NCBI GenBank assembly: GCA_012931725.1
Contig: CM022955.1
Location: forward strand, 51,275,809 to 51,339,808
Direction: 5' to 3'
DNA from: Litsea cubeba
Taxonomy: Eukaryota > Streptophyta > Magnoliopsida > Laurales > Lauraceae
DNA length: 64,000 bases
In this document: positions 1 to 13,000 of the stretch, piece after piece
How positions within the stretch are numbered: the first letter of the stretch is position 1
Layout: every line of letters begins with the position of its first letter
Made by a program: the position numbers and the translations under genes
The notes under the pieces: generated by a model
Databases searched by the model: none
What the model was told of the DNA's origin: nothing
What the model saw: only the letters and a program-made list of their open reading frames with translations

Positions 1-703
1 AGTTTAAACTTAGAAGACACCGTGCACTCCAATCTTCAACAATTTGAATGCAAATCCTTTTCCATGTCTAAATCACCATTACAATGAAAAGGCTTCTTTA
101 AAAAAACCTTCAATTAAAATGGATAAAATTTATGTGTGCATTGGGTTGGGTGGGTAGGGAGGGGGCATATTTAAGTTTAGGCAGCCAAACAGACCAAGAA
201 TGATGTTATTTTACGCTTAGGACACCTTTGCCTAATTCATACTGAATTTTTAAAATTCACAGTAAAGGAGGTTTTATGAATGAGTTATTAAAGAGGAAAG
301 AGGTGAAGGGCCTACATAAAAATACACAAGTTTTAGGAAATCATGTTTTTGTGAGGAGATATTGGTCATAACCCTCCCTTTACAAGAGTTGGCATTGAGA
401 CCCACAAATTTATGGGCATGTTCGCATAATGTTGAGGATTTTGCAGTGATGCAGACAATGTGTTGATTTTCTGTGAAAGAATTTTTTTCGATATCTGCTA
501 CAGAGCCCTTTTCATACTGAAAGGGGAAAACTTGAGAGAAATTTCTTTCATTTTGTCAAAATGTTTTTTTAGGGGAGAGGGTCAAGCTGAAAATTGAAGA
601 AATAAATTTCATGAAGTACAAACTTCCAGTGCAACACAAACTAGCGCTATATACAAGGGAAAGGATAGAGCCTTCGGGTTCCACGTCATCATTCTTAGAT
701 TCA
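1..703. other. Intergenic sequence, no gene seen
   Basis: AT-rich sequence with no convincing coding frame. It ends in the left target-site copy of the SINE that follows. Nothing else is recognised. Confidence 0.6.
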
Positions 704-718
704 AGGGCAATAGGTATT

Positions 719-914
719 AAGAATGGCCTCTTACCCTAGTGGTAAGAGGCGCCCCTTCTTATCGGTCTATCCCGGGTTGGAATCAAGGCAAGAACAATTT
801 TTTTATCAGAGGCTATGGTACCTCACCAAAGGTCTGCTTCCTCTCGAGATTTACTTTCCTCATCCGAAGGTCTCCTCTCGAGAGGCCCCTAAGGTGGGAT
901 ACCCAACAAAAAAA
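719..914 (+). mobile_element. tRNA-derived SINE, copy 1
   Basis: A 196-bp element flanked by a perfect 15-bp target-site duplication, AGGGCAATAGGTATT at 704-718 and 915-929. The head resembles a pol III promoter: an A-box-like stretch around TAGTGGTAAGAGG and a degenerate B box around GGGTTGGAATC. The 3' end is GTGGGATACCCAAC followed by an A tract, the usual SINE tail. A second copy of the same family lies inverted at 5511-5744, sharing the head around GGTAAG(G/A)GGC and the GGGATAC-plus-A-tail end. The perfect TSD suggests a recent insertion. Family name not assigned. Confidence 0.85.
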
Positions 915-929
915 AGGGCAATAGGTATT

Positions 930-1577
930 GATTTGCATTTCAACGTTAATGTTTGTCTTAGGTTTTACAGATACACAGGGCTACACATTCTAAGCTTAAT
1001 TAATTCAAGGGAAGGAAGGGTAACGAGTTTTTTCAATTGCAAACATTCAAAAGTTGCCTTGAAAAGGTCCCAATAGTTGTTACAACACCAAATAGCAAAT
1101 AGTGACCTATTAAATGAACAACTTTTTATTAGAGATAAGGATGAACTTTATTAAAATGTTAAAGCTCTAAGAGAGTGAAAGGTCTACTGGTAGGTAGGCC
1201 AATTAAGAGAAAGGAAACTGAAATCACAAATTAAGAGAGTTTCCATCAATAATTCGAGACTTGGATTCTCCCGAATTCACCATATGATCTCCTACTGGCA
1301 GAGGTGGTTCAAAGATTGACTACCTCAATCAATGCAAATTGGTGCTTGCCAGAACATTGTGGGTCCACCTCCACCAGTAGGTCTCTACCAAACTTTTCTT
1401 TCAATAAATTCCATTAAACGAATCCCATTGAATTCTACTTCCATCAAGAAAGTAGATTTCTCCTTCATTAAATTTCCCACCATACACTCCCCAGGGTCCA
1501 ACTTCATAATATCCTATAGGCCCTTGTTCCCACTCTATTGTTTCCCGACCAAATGAATAAATCACAAATGCACCTGT
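930..1577. other. Intergenic sequence
   Basis: AT-rich non-coding sequence apart from the weak minus-strand protein-like frame at 1401-1578. Confidence 0.5.
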
Positions 1578-1578
1578 G
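1401..1578 (-). pseudogene. Possible jacalin-like lectin fragment
   Basis: Read on the minus strand, a roughly 58-codon frame ending in TGA at 1401-1403 contains EVGPWGVYGGKFNEGE. This resembles the start of a jacalin-related lectin domain (GPWGG.GG followed by an acidic or glycine-rich stretch). No start codon, full domain or flanking exon can be recognised, and the solo LTR begins at its upstream edge, so at best it is a broken remnant. The match is one short motif and could be chance. Confidence 0.25.
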
Positions 1579-1582
1579 TTTT

Positions 1583-4441
1583 TGTCACGCCCCTATTTCG
1601 AAGGACGGGTATTAAGCGTGAAATTGGAGTGAATTAAAATTTTTCCAACATAATAAACAACATTTGGCCCCAATCATATTTCATATGGATTGAAGACCGC
1701 TGCTGTGAGGTATAAATATCTCCTCGAATACATAAACAATATCGAAAGCTTCATGAATATGAGTGGTATCTCAAAAATATATAATCAAGAGTAAATATTG
1801 AAATATATATTAGAGTTTAAGTTTGAAACAATTTAACTAAAAGTATTATTCATAATAAAAGGCCATACAAAAATTCGGGCCAAAAGATAAAAGAACCAAA
1901 AAGGGAATCTAGCCTAGCATAAACGTAAAGGCTCTCAAGTACGGGGTCGATACAGCTAAACAACACCGTCCGTATAATAGTTTAGGAGGTCATCAGACTG
2001 ATCCGCCTGCACTTCCTCTGTCATCTCCTCCTTGGGATAGAAGGGCTCGGTACCTATGCACCAAGAGTAGCATCATCATATATGACGGTCAGTAAGCAAT
2101 ATATATATATATATATATATATAACATCAATAGATATGCAGTACGAAGTAGAGTAGACGATAGACAAGATCGTAAGAAATATGTAGCATTTGAATCAAAA
2201 TAATCTAACATAAACATCTATCCAAGGCAGTCCACATAAACTAATCACCATGGGATAGTTCAACATCGGCCGCCCATACTCTCATAGAGTTGTGGTAGAG
2301 ATAATCAAGACACGGAATAAAACCCGGCAAGCAAGCAAGAGGGATACCATTCATAATCAAACTTTAAGACTTCTTTTCAAATGGGTATCCGATGGTGTAC
2401 ATCCATCTAAAATATAAAAAAACTCGTACTGTGGACGTCATAATTCCAAAGCCCTCACACAAGGTGGTGCCCTAACTGTATTGGATGTTAACAGCCGAGT
2501 GGTGCCTGACACAAAGTCCTAAACATACAATAGTGAGGGGCTGGGCTTTCTTGCGTGAACAAGACTCATTAACATAAGAGAGACTACTTTTCCATTATCA
2601 AATCAAGACCAAACCAATAAGCTTCTTCAAAAACATTAATACCATAAGTAGTCTTCATCAAGCCTTTACGATCAAAGCCAGTCTATCCTCAACACCTCCA
2701 TCAAACTTCAGAACAAACGGAACATCAAAGGGGATCCTAAGTTCATCATCTAAGTTCTTCATATGATCTCAAAACAAAACAAAGGAAGCGAAGCTAAAGA
2801 ACATGAACATTGCATGTAGACAAGTACCATACAGTACAATTCGGAATCAGAAGCGATAGACAATCCAATTCAAAGTACAATGTTATTCCTGAAGCATTGC
2901 ACATCCCTACTCAGTCAACAAAAGGAATTAGAGATCGTGATACCCGGACAAATCATCATCGTGTATAGATACAAAGGAGGGTATCCCATTGTCCCATACT
3001 CTTCACTATTGAAGTAGGTCAAATCCCGATACAACCGAAATAACTGTGAAGTGCGTCGGCTCAAAAAATATTCACAAATAGTCATATGAGTCCAAAAGAG
3101 TAGCCAAATATCCTCCTAGATAGGTCCATCTCATCTAGGGTAGAAAATCCCCTTCCCCAAAATTGATTCAAACTGAAATAAAACAGCCTTGGCGATTAAC
3201 CGACCAATTCGGTTAGCCGCGGGGGTGACTACCAGCTGACCGCCTGTTTAAAAGCCTGAAAATGATGCTCTCCGAAAATGTGACCGCCAGGTCACCGAAC
3301 AACAAGTCGGCTAGCCGCAACCGTGGGCTAACCGTGGACCAAACGGCTGAAGACAGAACCTCCACGGTTAACCGCATGGGGCCTTTATGGCTAACCAAAT
3401 TCAATTTCATTTAACCGCGAAGATACATAATTCACCATCAAAATTCTATTTTGGTTCAGAAATGGGGAGTTTCACTCCCCTCCTCGATCCACACCTGTAG
3501 ACAAAGAAAGATAGGGCCTAGCCCTCTCCACATACATCGAATAACCTCCTCCTCAAGTCCTTTCAAACTAACATCCATTCCATTCAACATAAACACCTAA
3601 TTATTATGTTTTAACAAAATCAAACTTCATCTAATGCGCATACAAGGTGCCTCATCTTCATCATTCATCAATTCAATGGGAGACAAACATATCCAACATA
3701 AATATACATATTAACTTGCCTTAGATGAAGAGCTTGATTAAAACCAAGAGAAATTAGGCAAATCCCTCTTTTGAGCTCAAATTTGGGGAAAGACAACTCT
3801 CGACCCAAAATCAAACATATAATGCATGCAATGGGTTGATGTGAGCTAGCATATTCCACTTCTAAACAAAAGGAAGGAGAATAGTTAAGCCTACAAGCTT
3901 TGGAAGCTTACCTTGAAAAGGTTGGTGAGTGAAAGGCTTGGAAAAGGAGATGGGTGTGACCTTGGAGGCTTAAGGAAGAAGGAGTGAAGTCTGGCCGGCG
4001 AAGTGAGGAGGCATTGAGGGAGATGAGTGAATGAGAGCTAGAGAGAGTGAAGTGAGAAAGAGGGAAAATGAGGGATAGTTGGATATTAATAGGGTTTGGG
4101 ATTTGAGGAATTTCAGTTTAGTCCTTGGGTTTACTAAAGCGGTCAATTGGACTCCTTTTATGCGTCGAATCGAAACGCGACAAAAGGATAATGTTCGTAA
4201 AATGCCGAGACCTACCCGATGCACCCAAATTCACAAAAACTCATAATCTCGTAAAAACCCTTAAAAACTTTCCAAAATTGCAAACCAACCTCCTACTCTA
4301 CCCAAACGCACTCGGAATTGCGCGAGGCTTCGCACGCGTGATCCACACGTCAAACCCGGCTCGTTAAGACTCTAAACACACTTAATTAGCTAACACATAA
4401 TTAATTATAATTAATATAGGATTAAGGGTTGGGGTGTTACA
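1583..4441 (-). mobile_element. Solo LTR, about 2.86 kb, probably Ty3/gypsy
   Basis: The element begins TGTCACGCCCC, ends GGGGTGTTACA, and is flanked by a perfect 5-bp target-site duplication GTTTT (1578-1582 and 4442-4446). No primer-binding site, polypurine tract or gag/pol lies inside, so it reads as one LTR left by LTR-LTR recombination. Plant LTRs with TGTAACACC/GGTGTTACA ends and lengths near 3 kb are typical of gypsy elements. Ends and length match the second solo LTR at 24942-27783, which lies in the opposite orientation; both also contain a GGCACCACT(C/T)(G/A)GCT segment. In 3180-3415 there are repeated GGTTAACC/GGCTAACC-type motifs. A (TA)n tract is at 2098-2122. Confidence 0.88.
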
Positions 4442-4446
4442 GTTTT

Positions 4447-5499
4447 AAGAAATGATCACAAGAGAAAAATATTACTCAATTATCACATTCACAAATCAGT
4501 CGAATGATGGTTCTGAATAATTTACTAAAAGAAAGTTATGCTTTGCTACCAGTACTAAAATCAAGCCAAGCATACGAGATACTCTACATTATATCGCTTT
4601 ATCTTCTGTGAGAGGATTGTGATGAAATTTGAAAATCTATATTTTTCATATCTCATCTAATGTCCCCAAGCCCTCCCACAATCAATCACATGGTCAATTC
4701 ATGGAAATGATCGTGCTATTGTTGGCAGATTCAACGTCTAGGAAACGCTTTCCTAGCTTATTTGATTTGACGCCAGGCTCTGTGATGCATCTCCACTAGT
4801 AGAGTGTTGCTTTGGAAGCTGGTCATGATGCTTCAACAAATTTTTTAACCTTCCTAGAACCTAGAAGTTCATGGAATGTTAGCCGGAGTTTGGGGTCATT
4901 GTTTGTCAATTGTAAATCACACATAAGATGAAGAAGGGAGGATAGAAAGATCCTGCTTGATTGAAACAAAGTATACACACCTATCCCAATAACTATCAAT
5001 TATTGACACCAATTCACGATGCAGGCCTTGTGGGATCTCCAACCTTTGGTTCATGAAGCCTACTGCTCCAATAACCTACATAAATCGCCATGAGTTATAA
5101 AAAACAGATTACACTTTCTTTGCATTTGATAGAATACTCAACTGCAATAGAAGAAACTGGAAGGTCCTTCACCATGATGATCCACACTTTGTTCCACCAG
5201 CCATTTCCATTCATGCCCGGCCCATGGTTTAGAGAAGGTGGCTTTTGAAGTGATGGGCCCCATGGAAGATGAAGGATGCTCACTAATATTGATGTTAATA
5301 ATAGAAGAGTAATATGGTTTTACTGTACTATGTACTATATACTATGCATTGCATTTTATGTTTCCTACTATGTTATATTTGTGTGACCTTTTTACTTAAA
5401 TGGATATGTGAAGCACTTGTTCCATCATGTCTATGCATTATTTTTTTCTTTTCCCCCCATTGTACCCTGTTATTTGTTTATCATTGGTAAGCAGAGGAT
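4447..5499. other. Intergenic or LTR-flank sequence
   Basis: No coding frame is supported. The right part, from about 5291 (TGTTAATAATAG), may belong to the 5' LTR of copia-B, whose primer-binding site is at 5910. No second LTR copy is in the window to set the limit. Confidence 0.4.
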
Positions 5500-5901
5500 A
5501 AACCAATGATATATATTTTTTTTTTGTATCCCAATCAAGGGGGCTGAGACCCAAGAGAGAGCCCGCATACATACGAGAAGGTAGCCCACTCAAGTGGGAA
5601 TGAGGCCTGCACAAACGGAAAGAAAGCCCACACAAGTGAGAAAGAAGCACGTACAAGCTGGAAGATGTGACGTACTCGGGTTCGAATCCCGGACAGCCAG
5701 ATAAGAACTGACGCTCCTTACCACTCTGGTAAGGAGCCGTTCTTAAAGCAATGATGTTGTCTGTGATAGAGAATATTCTAGACCCATCTAGCTTTAGACC
5801 CATAAATTGTACATTGACTGGGTATTTTGGTTGTAACAAACACATACCCACTTAATTATCCAAATCAATCAAGTTGAATTTGGATTTCCATCAGATTATC
5901 A
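5291..5901 (+). repeat. Probable 3' part of copia-B 5' LTR
   Basis: The sequence just upstream of the PBS at 5910 must hold the LTR end; ATTATCA at 5895-5901 is a candidate CA terminus. The left limit is a guess (first TGTTA at 5291) because the matching 3' LTR is not seen. A SINE interrupts it. Confidence 0.35.
5511..5744 (-). mobile_element. tRNA-derived SINE, copy 2
   Basis: Inverted copy of the SINE at 719-914. On the minus strand it begins AAGAACGGCTCCTTACCAG, continues with AGAGTGGTAAGGAG and GGGATTCGAACCC, and ends GGGATAC plus an A tract. Flanking 11-bp direct repeats, AAACCAATGAT (5500-5510) and AAAGCAATGAT (5745-5755), differ at one base and are the likely TSD. It probably sits inside the copia-B 5' LTR. 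Confidence 0.8.
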
Positions 5902-5909
5902 ATGGTTTA

Positions 5910-5921
5910 TGGTATCAGAGC
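5910..5921 (+). other. Copia-B primer-binding site
   Basis: TGGTATCAGAGC, complementary to the 3' end of plant initiator tRNA-Met. It marks the start of the internal region. Confidence 0.85.
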
Positions 5922-5959
5922 ATCTCGGTTCTGAAGGATAACTCTGTGGGACAGGGACT

Positions 5960-6874
5960 CAGTGGCGGACCTAGGATTTTCATTTGGGTGGGGCTAAACT
6001 TTTGCTAGCATACTCATAAACATTGGTTCAATAAATGAATTTTCAAAAAAAAATGAAAAAGAAGAAAAAATAAATAGTTAAAACTTAATTTCTATAATTT
6101 TGTTACCACCTACTTTCCTTTATAAGAAAAAAGAGAGGCAAACTCTTTTGTCAAAGAGAATTTGAAGGATTGAGAATGACACTAACATGACACAATACCA
6201 TGGATTATGGAATTGAAGAAAACTCTAATTCATTCAAAATGCTCACCCAATCTCACTAAATCAAGAAAACCTAGATCTCTCACACTTAACACATATAAAG
6301 CAAATGGGTATTCATATGTTTAATGGAATTTAATAATCAACAAATCATTCTTCTATAAAACAAACACACCATTCTCCGTTTAAATATTCATCTCTCATTT
6401 TTCAATCCCCCAATTCCCATCTCTTTCTATATTATCCATTCTCTTTATAAAATAATCTCTTCTTTTACAACACCCAATTCCCATTTAATCTATTTTTATA
6501 TATTTCTTTTTCAACTTCTCCAATAAAACAAAACCTAACCCAGGCACATAACCCTCTCCATGCAACTTGTATTCTTTAGATTGATCTTGCAAGGCTGCAC
6601 TATAAGACTACTATGCTACAAGACTCCAATACATGGCAAGACTACAGTATAAGGCTACTCAAATCAAGACTCCAGTATATGGCAAGTGGCAAGACTGCAA
6701 TGCAACACTATCTCCAATAATTGTTTCGTCGGACAGCAATACAAGACTGAAGTAGGTGGGGCATACTTGTTGAAATATGTGGGGCATGGCCAGGGGCCCA
6801 TTGAAGGTATAAGAGATTTCTTGATTCCATCTGGGGCGACCGCCCCAGTTGGTTATCACCTGGGTCCGCCCCTG
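5960..6874. mobile_element. Non-autonomous hAT element, 915 bp
   Basis: Terminal inverted repeats CAGTGGCGGACCTAGG and, reversed from the right end, CAGGGGCGGACCCAGG. A perfect 8-bp target-site duplication CAGGGACT lies at 5952-5959 and 6875-6882; this length is diagnostic of the hAT superfamily. There is no transposase frame inside. The right half (about 6580-6720) carries degenerate short repeats of the type CAAGACT(A/C)CA(G/A)TA. It sits in the untranslated leader of copia-B and is younger than it. Confidence 0.9.
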
Positions 6875-7046
6875 CAGGGACTGCTGCTCTATCAACTATT
6901 CTTGAAACGAAGAAGACAAATCACGGTTTGGACTTATCTTGGTCTCTACATAACATATTGGACTTCTGCAACGATTCCTCTCACAATTTGGATTAGGACT
7001 GCTGCTGCTCTAGCCTCCTTTGCATCATCGTCTTCTGCATCACGGT

Positions 7047-7693
7047 ATGGCCTCCTCTGCATCATCATCCTCTTTTACTGCTCTAGCCTCTTCATCTTCT
7101 TCTGCCACACCCAATCTTGTAACTTTCAATATTACAAATTCTATTCCCATCAAGTTGGACAGTACCAACTTCCTACTATGGAAACCCTTGTTTCGACCCA
7201 TCCTGCGCGGCCATCATTTGGAGCATTTCATTGATGGTTCCAAACCTATCCCACATTGGGAAATCATTATTTCAGATGGTGAAACCTCTCCTAATTAATC
7301 ACCCCTTCTCTACTTGGTTTGAACTTGATCAAACTCTTCTTTCCTAGATTAATGACACACTTTCAAAATCTGCACTCCCTTACATCGTTGAAAAGGAGAA
7401 TGCCAAAGATGCTTGGGAGTCAATGAAGCATCAGTATGGCTCCCTCTCTTGCTCTCATGTTATTGAGCTCGAAAAGCGTCTTCAGCATGTGAAGATGGAC
7501 TCTTCTACAATTCAAGAGTATCTACATCAGCTCAAGGTGATCGCCAATCAACTTGCAACATGTGGTGCTCCGGTCAATGAGGACGACCTCATTCTCTATA
7601 CTTTGTTAGGTCTTCCATCTGCTTATCATCCATTTTAGACATCTATTCGCACAAGGTCAAGGCATGACCCAGTTTCCTTAGAGGAGCCCCACA
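7047..7693 (+). pseudogene. Copia-B gag, 5' part (UBN2-type)
   Basis: ATG at 7047 opens a serine- and alanine-rich N terminus, then the copia gag signature around LDSTNFLLWKPLFRPILRG. After a frame change near 7290 it continues with WFELDQTLLS, a TAG where a codon is expected, and then AWESMKHQYGS..KVIANQLA..LLGLPSAYHPF. The latter is the UBN2 gag domain of copia capsid proteins. A further in-frame TAG follows at 7636-7638. The frame is cut at 7693 by copia-A and resumes at 18718 with TLLVCEELSLADD. Confidence 0.85.
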
Positions 7694-8183
7694 TGTAAGG
7701 AAATTAACTTTAGGTCCATTATTTGGACCACAAGTCATTACCTTTCCCGAAATGTTGTCATTATAGGAATCTCGTTTTCATAGGATACATGATATCAATT
7801 ACTCAAATACGGTTTCCTAATAAGATATATTTCATAATATTCTCTACCTTGATGGACGGTTAAGATTAAAACTAATGAAATCCTAATTGGAAATTCGATC
7901 CTCTCTCCACCTATAAAATAAAGTCTTTCCTCCATCACAAAGACTACTTACGAAACTCAACACATTAAGGTCTATAGGTAAGGAGAGAGAAACCAAAATT
8001 ATTCCCCTAGACTCTTCTTGGACGTATCTCATCATCAATCAACAACAGCATCAGACAGCAGGATCAGAAAGCTCTCTGCATCAGAATGTCTGGAGGTAAT
8101 CTTCAATCTATTTAAGATTAAATCCTACATGTGATTATCATGATGTTCTCGATCTTAGGGTTTATGTTAATAATAGCACAACA
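7694..8183 (+). repeat. Copia-A 5' LTR
   Basis: 490 bp, TGTAAGG...CACAACA. Contains TATAAAATAAAG near 7914, a likely promoter TATA box. Followed after two bases by the primer-binding site. Confidence 0.92.
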
Positions 8184-8185
8184 TG

Positions 8186-8197
8186 TGGTATCAGAGC
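8186..8197 (+). other. Copia-A primer-binding site
   Basis: TGGTATCAGAGC, complementary to initiator tRNA-Met, two bases after the LTR end. Confidence 0.9.
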
Positions 8198-9195
8198 AAT
8201 GTTATTGGAGAGCACATGATCGTCCATTAATTAGGATAACTATGCATTGCCATAATCGGCAAAAAAAAAAAAATAGATTCGTTTCTAACTCTGTTTTATA
8301 GCAATATATCGATCCAACTATTATGGCCTGCATGAATGGTTTATATTTATGTTATTCCATAATTTTAATTTGACCACGACTGTTTGATAGTGATTTATTT
8401 AAATTTTTGGATTTTTTCTTTTGTTATGTATAAAACTCCTGCGTGAGTAAAAATTCAATGTAATAGTTAAATAGAACTGTAACTAGAACGTTGTGACTGA
8501 AGTGGAGGCTGTTTTGAGACTGAAGATGGCGTTCTTGAAGCAATTGAAGATAAAGACAGATGATAAAAAAAGGATGACAAAAATTAGGCCATATAGTTGG
8601 ATCATATTTTCATAATTATTCCGTATTATGTTGATTATCTTTAGTATGTTTCTTCATAATCAATGATATAATGCCTCAAAAATCCGGAGGACTGCCCGAC
8701 GCGGGCTCGGCCTTCTTTATCAGTACTTTTCATATAACAAATGATCTATCATGAATGCATGCAATATATAATGTTATATATTCCTATTAAGCTAATTTTG
8801 ATCACCAAAGTTGTATGCTTAAGGTTAGGTCTCACCACAGTGACCCTAACAATTAGATACTGAAATTTGGCCCTAATAGTACCATTATGTTGTTTACTTT
8901 TCACATTGTTCAAGCACATGAAGCATTTAGTCGCCCACAGGCGGATTATATTCATACGTTTGAATAATAATTAAGGAGTGTTTGTTCATACGTGGACCAA
9001 AGATATCCACCGATATTTTACTTGTTCTAATTAAAAGTAACATCACTCATTTACACCACCTTGAATATGATGACCTTAGATGGTATAATGTGTAGAAATT
9101 ATGGTGACTACCCACAGGAGCACCTAAATTTTTTTGTCGTATATATTCATATATTATGCATGTGTTGTCTTATTTTAATTAAAGCTCATCTTTAT
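8198..9195. other. Copia-A untranslated leader
   Basis: About 1 kb between PBS and recognisable gag, AT-rich and without a convincing gene. A frame continuous with gag opens at 9061, but residues before about 9205 do not look like gag. Confidence 0.5.
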
Positions 9196-9204
9196 ATCTC
9201 TATT

Positions 9205-10085
9205 GCAGTTATTGTACCCACTAATCTGAATTCGCATGCTACCTTTGTCACTAAGCTCAATGGAACCAACTTCTCCGAATGGAAAGAGCAAGTTGAGTTC
9301 ACATTGGGGGTACTTGAACTGGATATGGCTCTTTGTAAAGATAAGCCAGCTTCACTCACTGAAACAAGTAACGCTGAGGAAAAGACCATCTTTAATGCTT
9401 GGGAGAGGTCTGACAGACTAAGCACTATGTTTTTACGAATGACTATTGATACCAACATCAAAACATCCCTTCCTACACCTGAGAATGCTAAGGACTATAT
9501 GAAGGCCACTGAAGATAGGTTTAAGACTGCAGACAAATCCCTTGCTGGGAAACTAATGGCAGATCTTACAACCATTAAGTTTGATGGCACTCGCTCAATA
9601 CATGAGCATTTCATTGAGATGACCAACCTTGCAGCTAAACTAAAGAATTTGGGACTATCCGTGGATGAGGCTTTTCTCGTCCAATTTATCCTAAACAGTT
9701 TACCTCCTCAGTACAGGCCTTTCTAGATTCACTACAACACTATCACAGAAAAGTGGACAGTGAATGAATTGGCTAACAAACTGGTTCAAGAGGAGGCCAA
9801 GCTAAATCAACAAGGAATTAAAGTTGTTCATCTCGTTCAAGGAGATGGAAACAAATCTGGGAGAAAGCATAATTCAGGCTAGAAAAGGGCACCACCCAGA
9901 TCTAATGAGGCTAGTCAGAACCCCAAGAAGAAAAAGAAGGAAAACGTATGTAAATTTTGCAGGAAATCTGGACAGTTTCAGGCAGACTGCATTAAACGTA
10001 AAGAATGGTTTGAAAAGAAAGGTAACCCTATGGGTTTCGTAAGTTATTTCAAATCAAATCTTATGTTTCTTCTGATACTTGGTGG
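9205..10085 (+). pseudogene. Copia-A gag with zinc knuckle
   Basis: The frame is open from 9061 to a TAG at 9724-9726. From about 9205 it matches copia gag: KLNGTNFSEWKEQVEFTLG, then the UBN2-like helices ending FILNSLPPQYRPF. It continues beyond stops to a lysine-rich segment and CKFCRKSGQFQADC near 9949-9990. That is a CX2CX4HX4C-type zinc knuckle in which the H position reads Q, so the knuckle has lost its histidine. Capsid/nucleocapsid protein; inactive. Confidence 0.85.
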
Positions 10086-13000
10086 ATTGACACAGGTGCT
10101 AATGTTCATGTTTCCAATTCAATGCAAGGATTCCTTACGATCCAAACCATAAACTCAAGTGAGAACTTCCTTTTTATGGGCAACAAAGACAAAGCTCCAA
10201 TTGAAGCTATTGGCACTTTTCGTCTTGTTTTAGATAGCGGTTATCAGTTAGACTTATGTCAAATTCTTTATGTTCCGTCTATTTCCCGTAATTTGGTTTC
10301 TATAAGCGCACTTGATAAAGTTGATTACTCGTTTGAACTAGGAAATGGTAATTTCAGTTTACTTAAAAATTCTAGTCGTATTGGTTCTGGAATTTTGATT
10401 GATGGGCTATACTAGTTTCATCTTAATAGTCAAATTGCTGAAACCCATCTTACCCTGTATTTTAAGGAAACAAAATGAAAGTCATCTAAAAATGACTCTT
10501 ATTTCTTGTGGCATAAAAGACTGGGTCACATATCTAGTGAAAGAATCAAACGATTAGTAAAAGATGGTGTCCTTCCGAATCTAGATTTTACTAATATTAA
10601 GGTATGTGTGGATTGTATTAAAGGCAAAACAACAAAACATACAAAGAAAGGAGCCATAAGAAGTACTCAGCTTCTTGAAATAATTCATACAGACATTTGC
10701 GGACCCTTTGATGTTCCAACCTTTGGGGGAGAAAAGTACTTCATTACCTTTATTGATGATTACTCACGTTACTATTATTTATACTTGTTGCATGATAAAT
10801 CTCAGTATGTGAATGCTGTACAAGTGTTCATTACTGAAGTCGAAAGGCAACTAGACAGAAAAGTGAAAATCATAAGGTCAGATAGAGATGGTGAGTTTTA
10901 TAGTAGGTATGACGAAATATGACAACATCCTGAACCTTTTGCAAAACTTCTCTAAAAGCTTAGAATTGTTGCCTAATACACAATGCCTGGTTCTCCATGG
11001 CAGAATGGTGTAGCTGAAAGGCGAAATCGTACATACATGGAAATGGTTAGATCCATGATGAGTCATGCTAACTTACCTATATCCTTGTGGATGGATGCTC
11101 TATACACAGCTGTTTATATCTTGAACAGGGTTCCTAGTAAGGCAGTTCCAAAAACACCCTTTGAACTGTGGAAATGATGGAAACCTAGTTTAAGACATCT
11201 CCAAATTTGGGGTTGTCCAGCTGAGGCTAGAGTCTACAATCCACATGAAAAGAAATTGGACCTTAAAACGATCTAGGTTACCCAGAAAAGTCCAAAGGAT
11301 TTAGGTTTTACTGCCCTAACCATAGTACGAGAATTGTTGAAATCAGTAATGCTAGATTCTTTGAGAATAGCGAAATCAGTTGAGTAATAAACCTCAAGAT
11401 GTGATCATTCAAGAAATCAGGGTACCTATCCCTTTACCCTCTATTCCGAAAGATGTTAGAAATCTTCCGTTGTTGAACCATTTAACAATGAGGAAAACCC
11501 AATCAATGATCAACAACTCCATAATGAGATTGTCGCCAATGAACATATGGATGAAGCACCAGAGGATCCAGCTTTAAGAAGGTCTCAAAGACAAAGGAGA
11601 TTAGCTATTTTCGATGATTAAATATTTTACCGAGTAGAATCTGAAGAAGGGACAATTAAAGACCCAGTTTCTTATTCACAAGCCATTAAGGATGTTAATT
11701 CTAGTAAATGGATTGATGCCATGAAGGATGAATTAAAATCTATGGATGAAAATCAAGTATGGGAAGTTGTTCAATTGCCTCCAGGACACAAACCAGTTGG
11801 CTGTAAATGGGTCTTTAAGACCAAACGCGACTGCAAAGGCAATATTGAACGACATAAAGCCAGACTTGTTGCCAAAGGTTTTAATCAGAAAGAATGCATT
11901 GATTACACTGAGACCTTTTTTCCTGTGTCCAGAAAGGATTCTCTTAGAATTATCATGACATTAGTAGCTCACTATGACCTCTAGTTACATCAAATGGATG
12001 TGAAAACTGCCTTTCTTAATGGAGACTTGGAAGAAGAAGTCTACATGCGTCAACCTGAAGGCTTCATAATTGAAGGTCAGGAAGATATGGTCTGCAAACT
12101 TAAGAAATCAATATATGGACTGAAACAAGATTTGAGGCAATGGTACCTAAAGTTTCATGAAATCGTTATTGACTTCGATTTCACAGAAAACATGGTTGAC
12201 CCTTGCATATACCTCAAGATCAGTGGGAGTAAGTTCATATTTTTGGTTCTGTATATTGATGACATATTACTGGCTAGTAGCGACCTTGGTTTATTACATG
12301 CTACAAAGGATTATCTCTTTAAGAACTTTGAAATGAAAGATATGGGTGAGGCTTTCTATGTGATAGGAATAGAAATATTCCGTGACAAGTCACTTGGTAT
12401 TTTGGAATTATCTCATAAAGCATATATTGACAAAGTTCTAGAGAGATTTGGCATGATGACATGTTCATCTAGTCCTGTTCCACTGCATAAAGGAGACAAA
12501 CTTGATTTTACGCAGTGTCCACAGAACGAATTGGAATGTAAAGAAATGAAAAAATATCCTTATGCTTCTCTTGTAGGGAGTTTGATGTATGGACAGGTAT
12601 GTACAAGACCTGACATTAGTCATGCTGTTGGCATGCTGGGTAGATTTCAAAGTAACCCAGGAATCGCTAATTGGAAAGCTGCAAAGAAAGTGCTGATACC
12701 TTAAAGGAACAAGGAATTATATACTCACATACCGAAAATCAAGTCACCTACGGTGACTAGTTATTCAGATTCAGATTTTGCTGGATGTCCTGACACCAGA
12801 CTTTGCACTCTTGGCTATGTATATCTTTTATGTGGAGGTGCAATATCATGGAAAAGCCAGAAATTCGAGTTACTTTACACATCCACCATGATGGCTGAAT
12901 ATGTGGCATGTTATGAGGCTGCAATTCAGGGAATATGGTTGCATAATTTATCTCTCGGTTTGGAGCTGAGTTTCATCTCTAAGCCATTAACTTTTTACTG

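Noticed and set aside
3970..4367. Overlapping frames at the right side of the first solo LTR
   Set aside because: They lie inside a non-coding LTR and resemble no protein.
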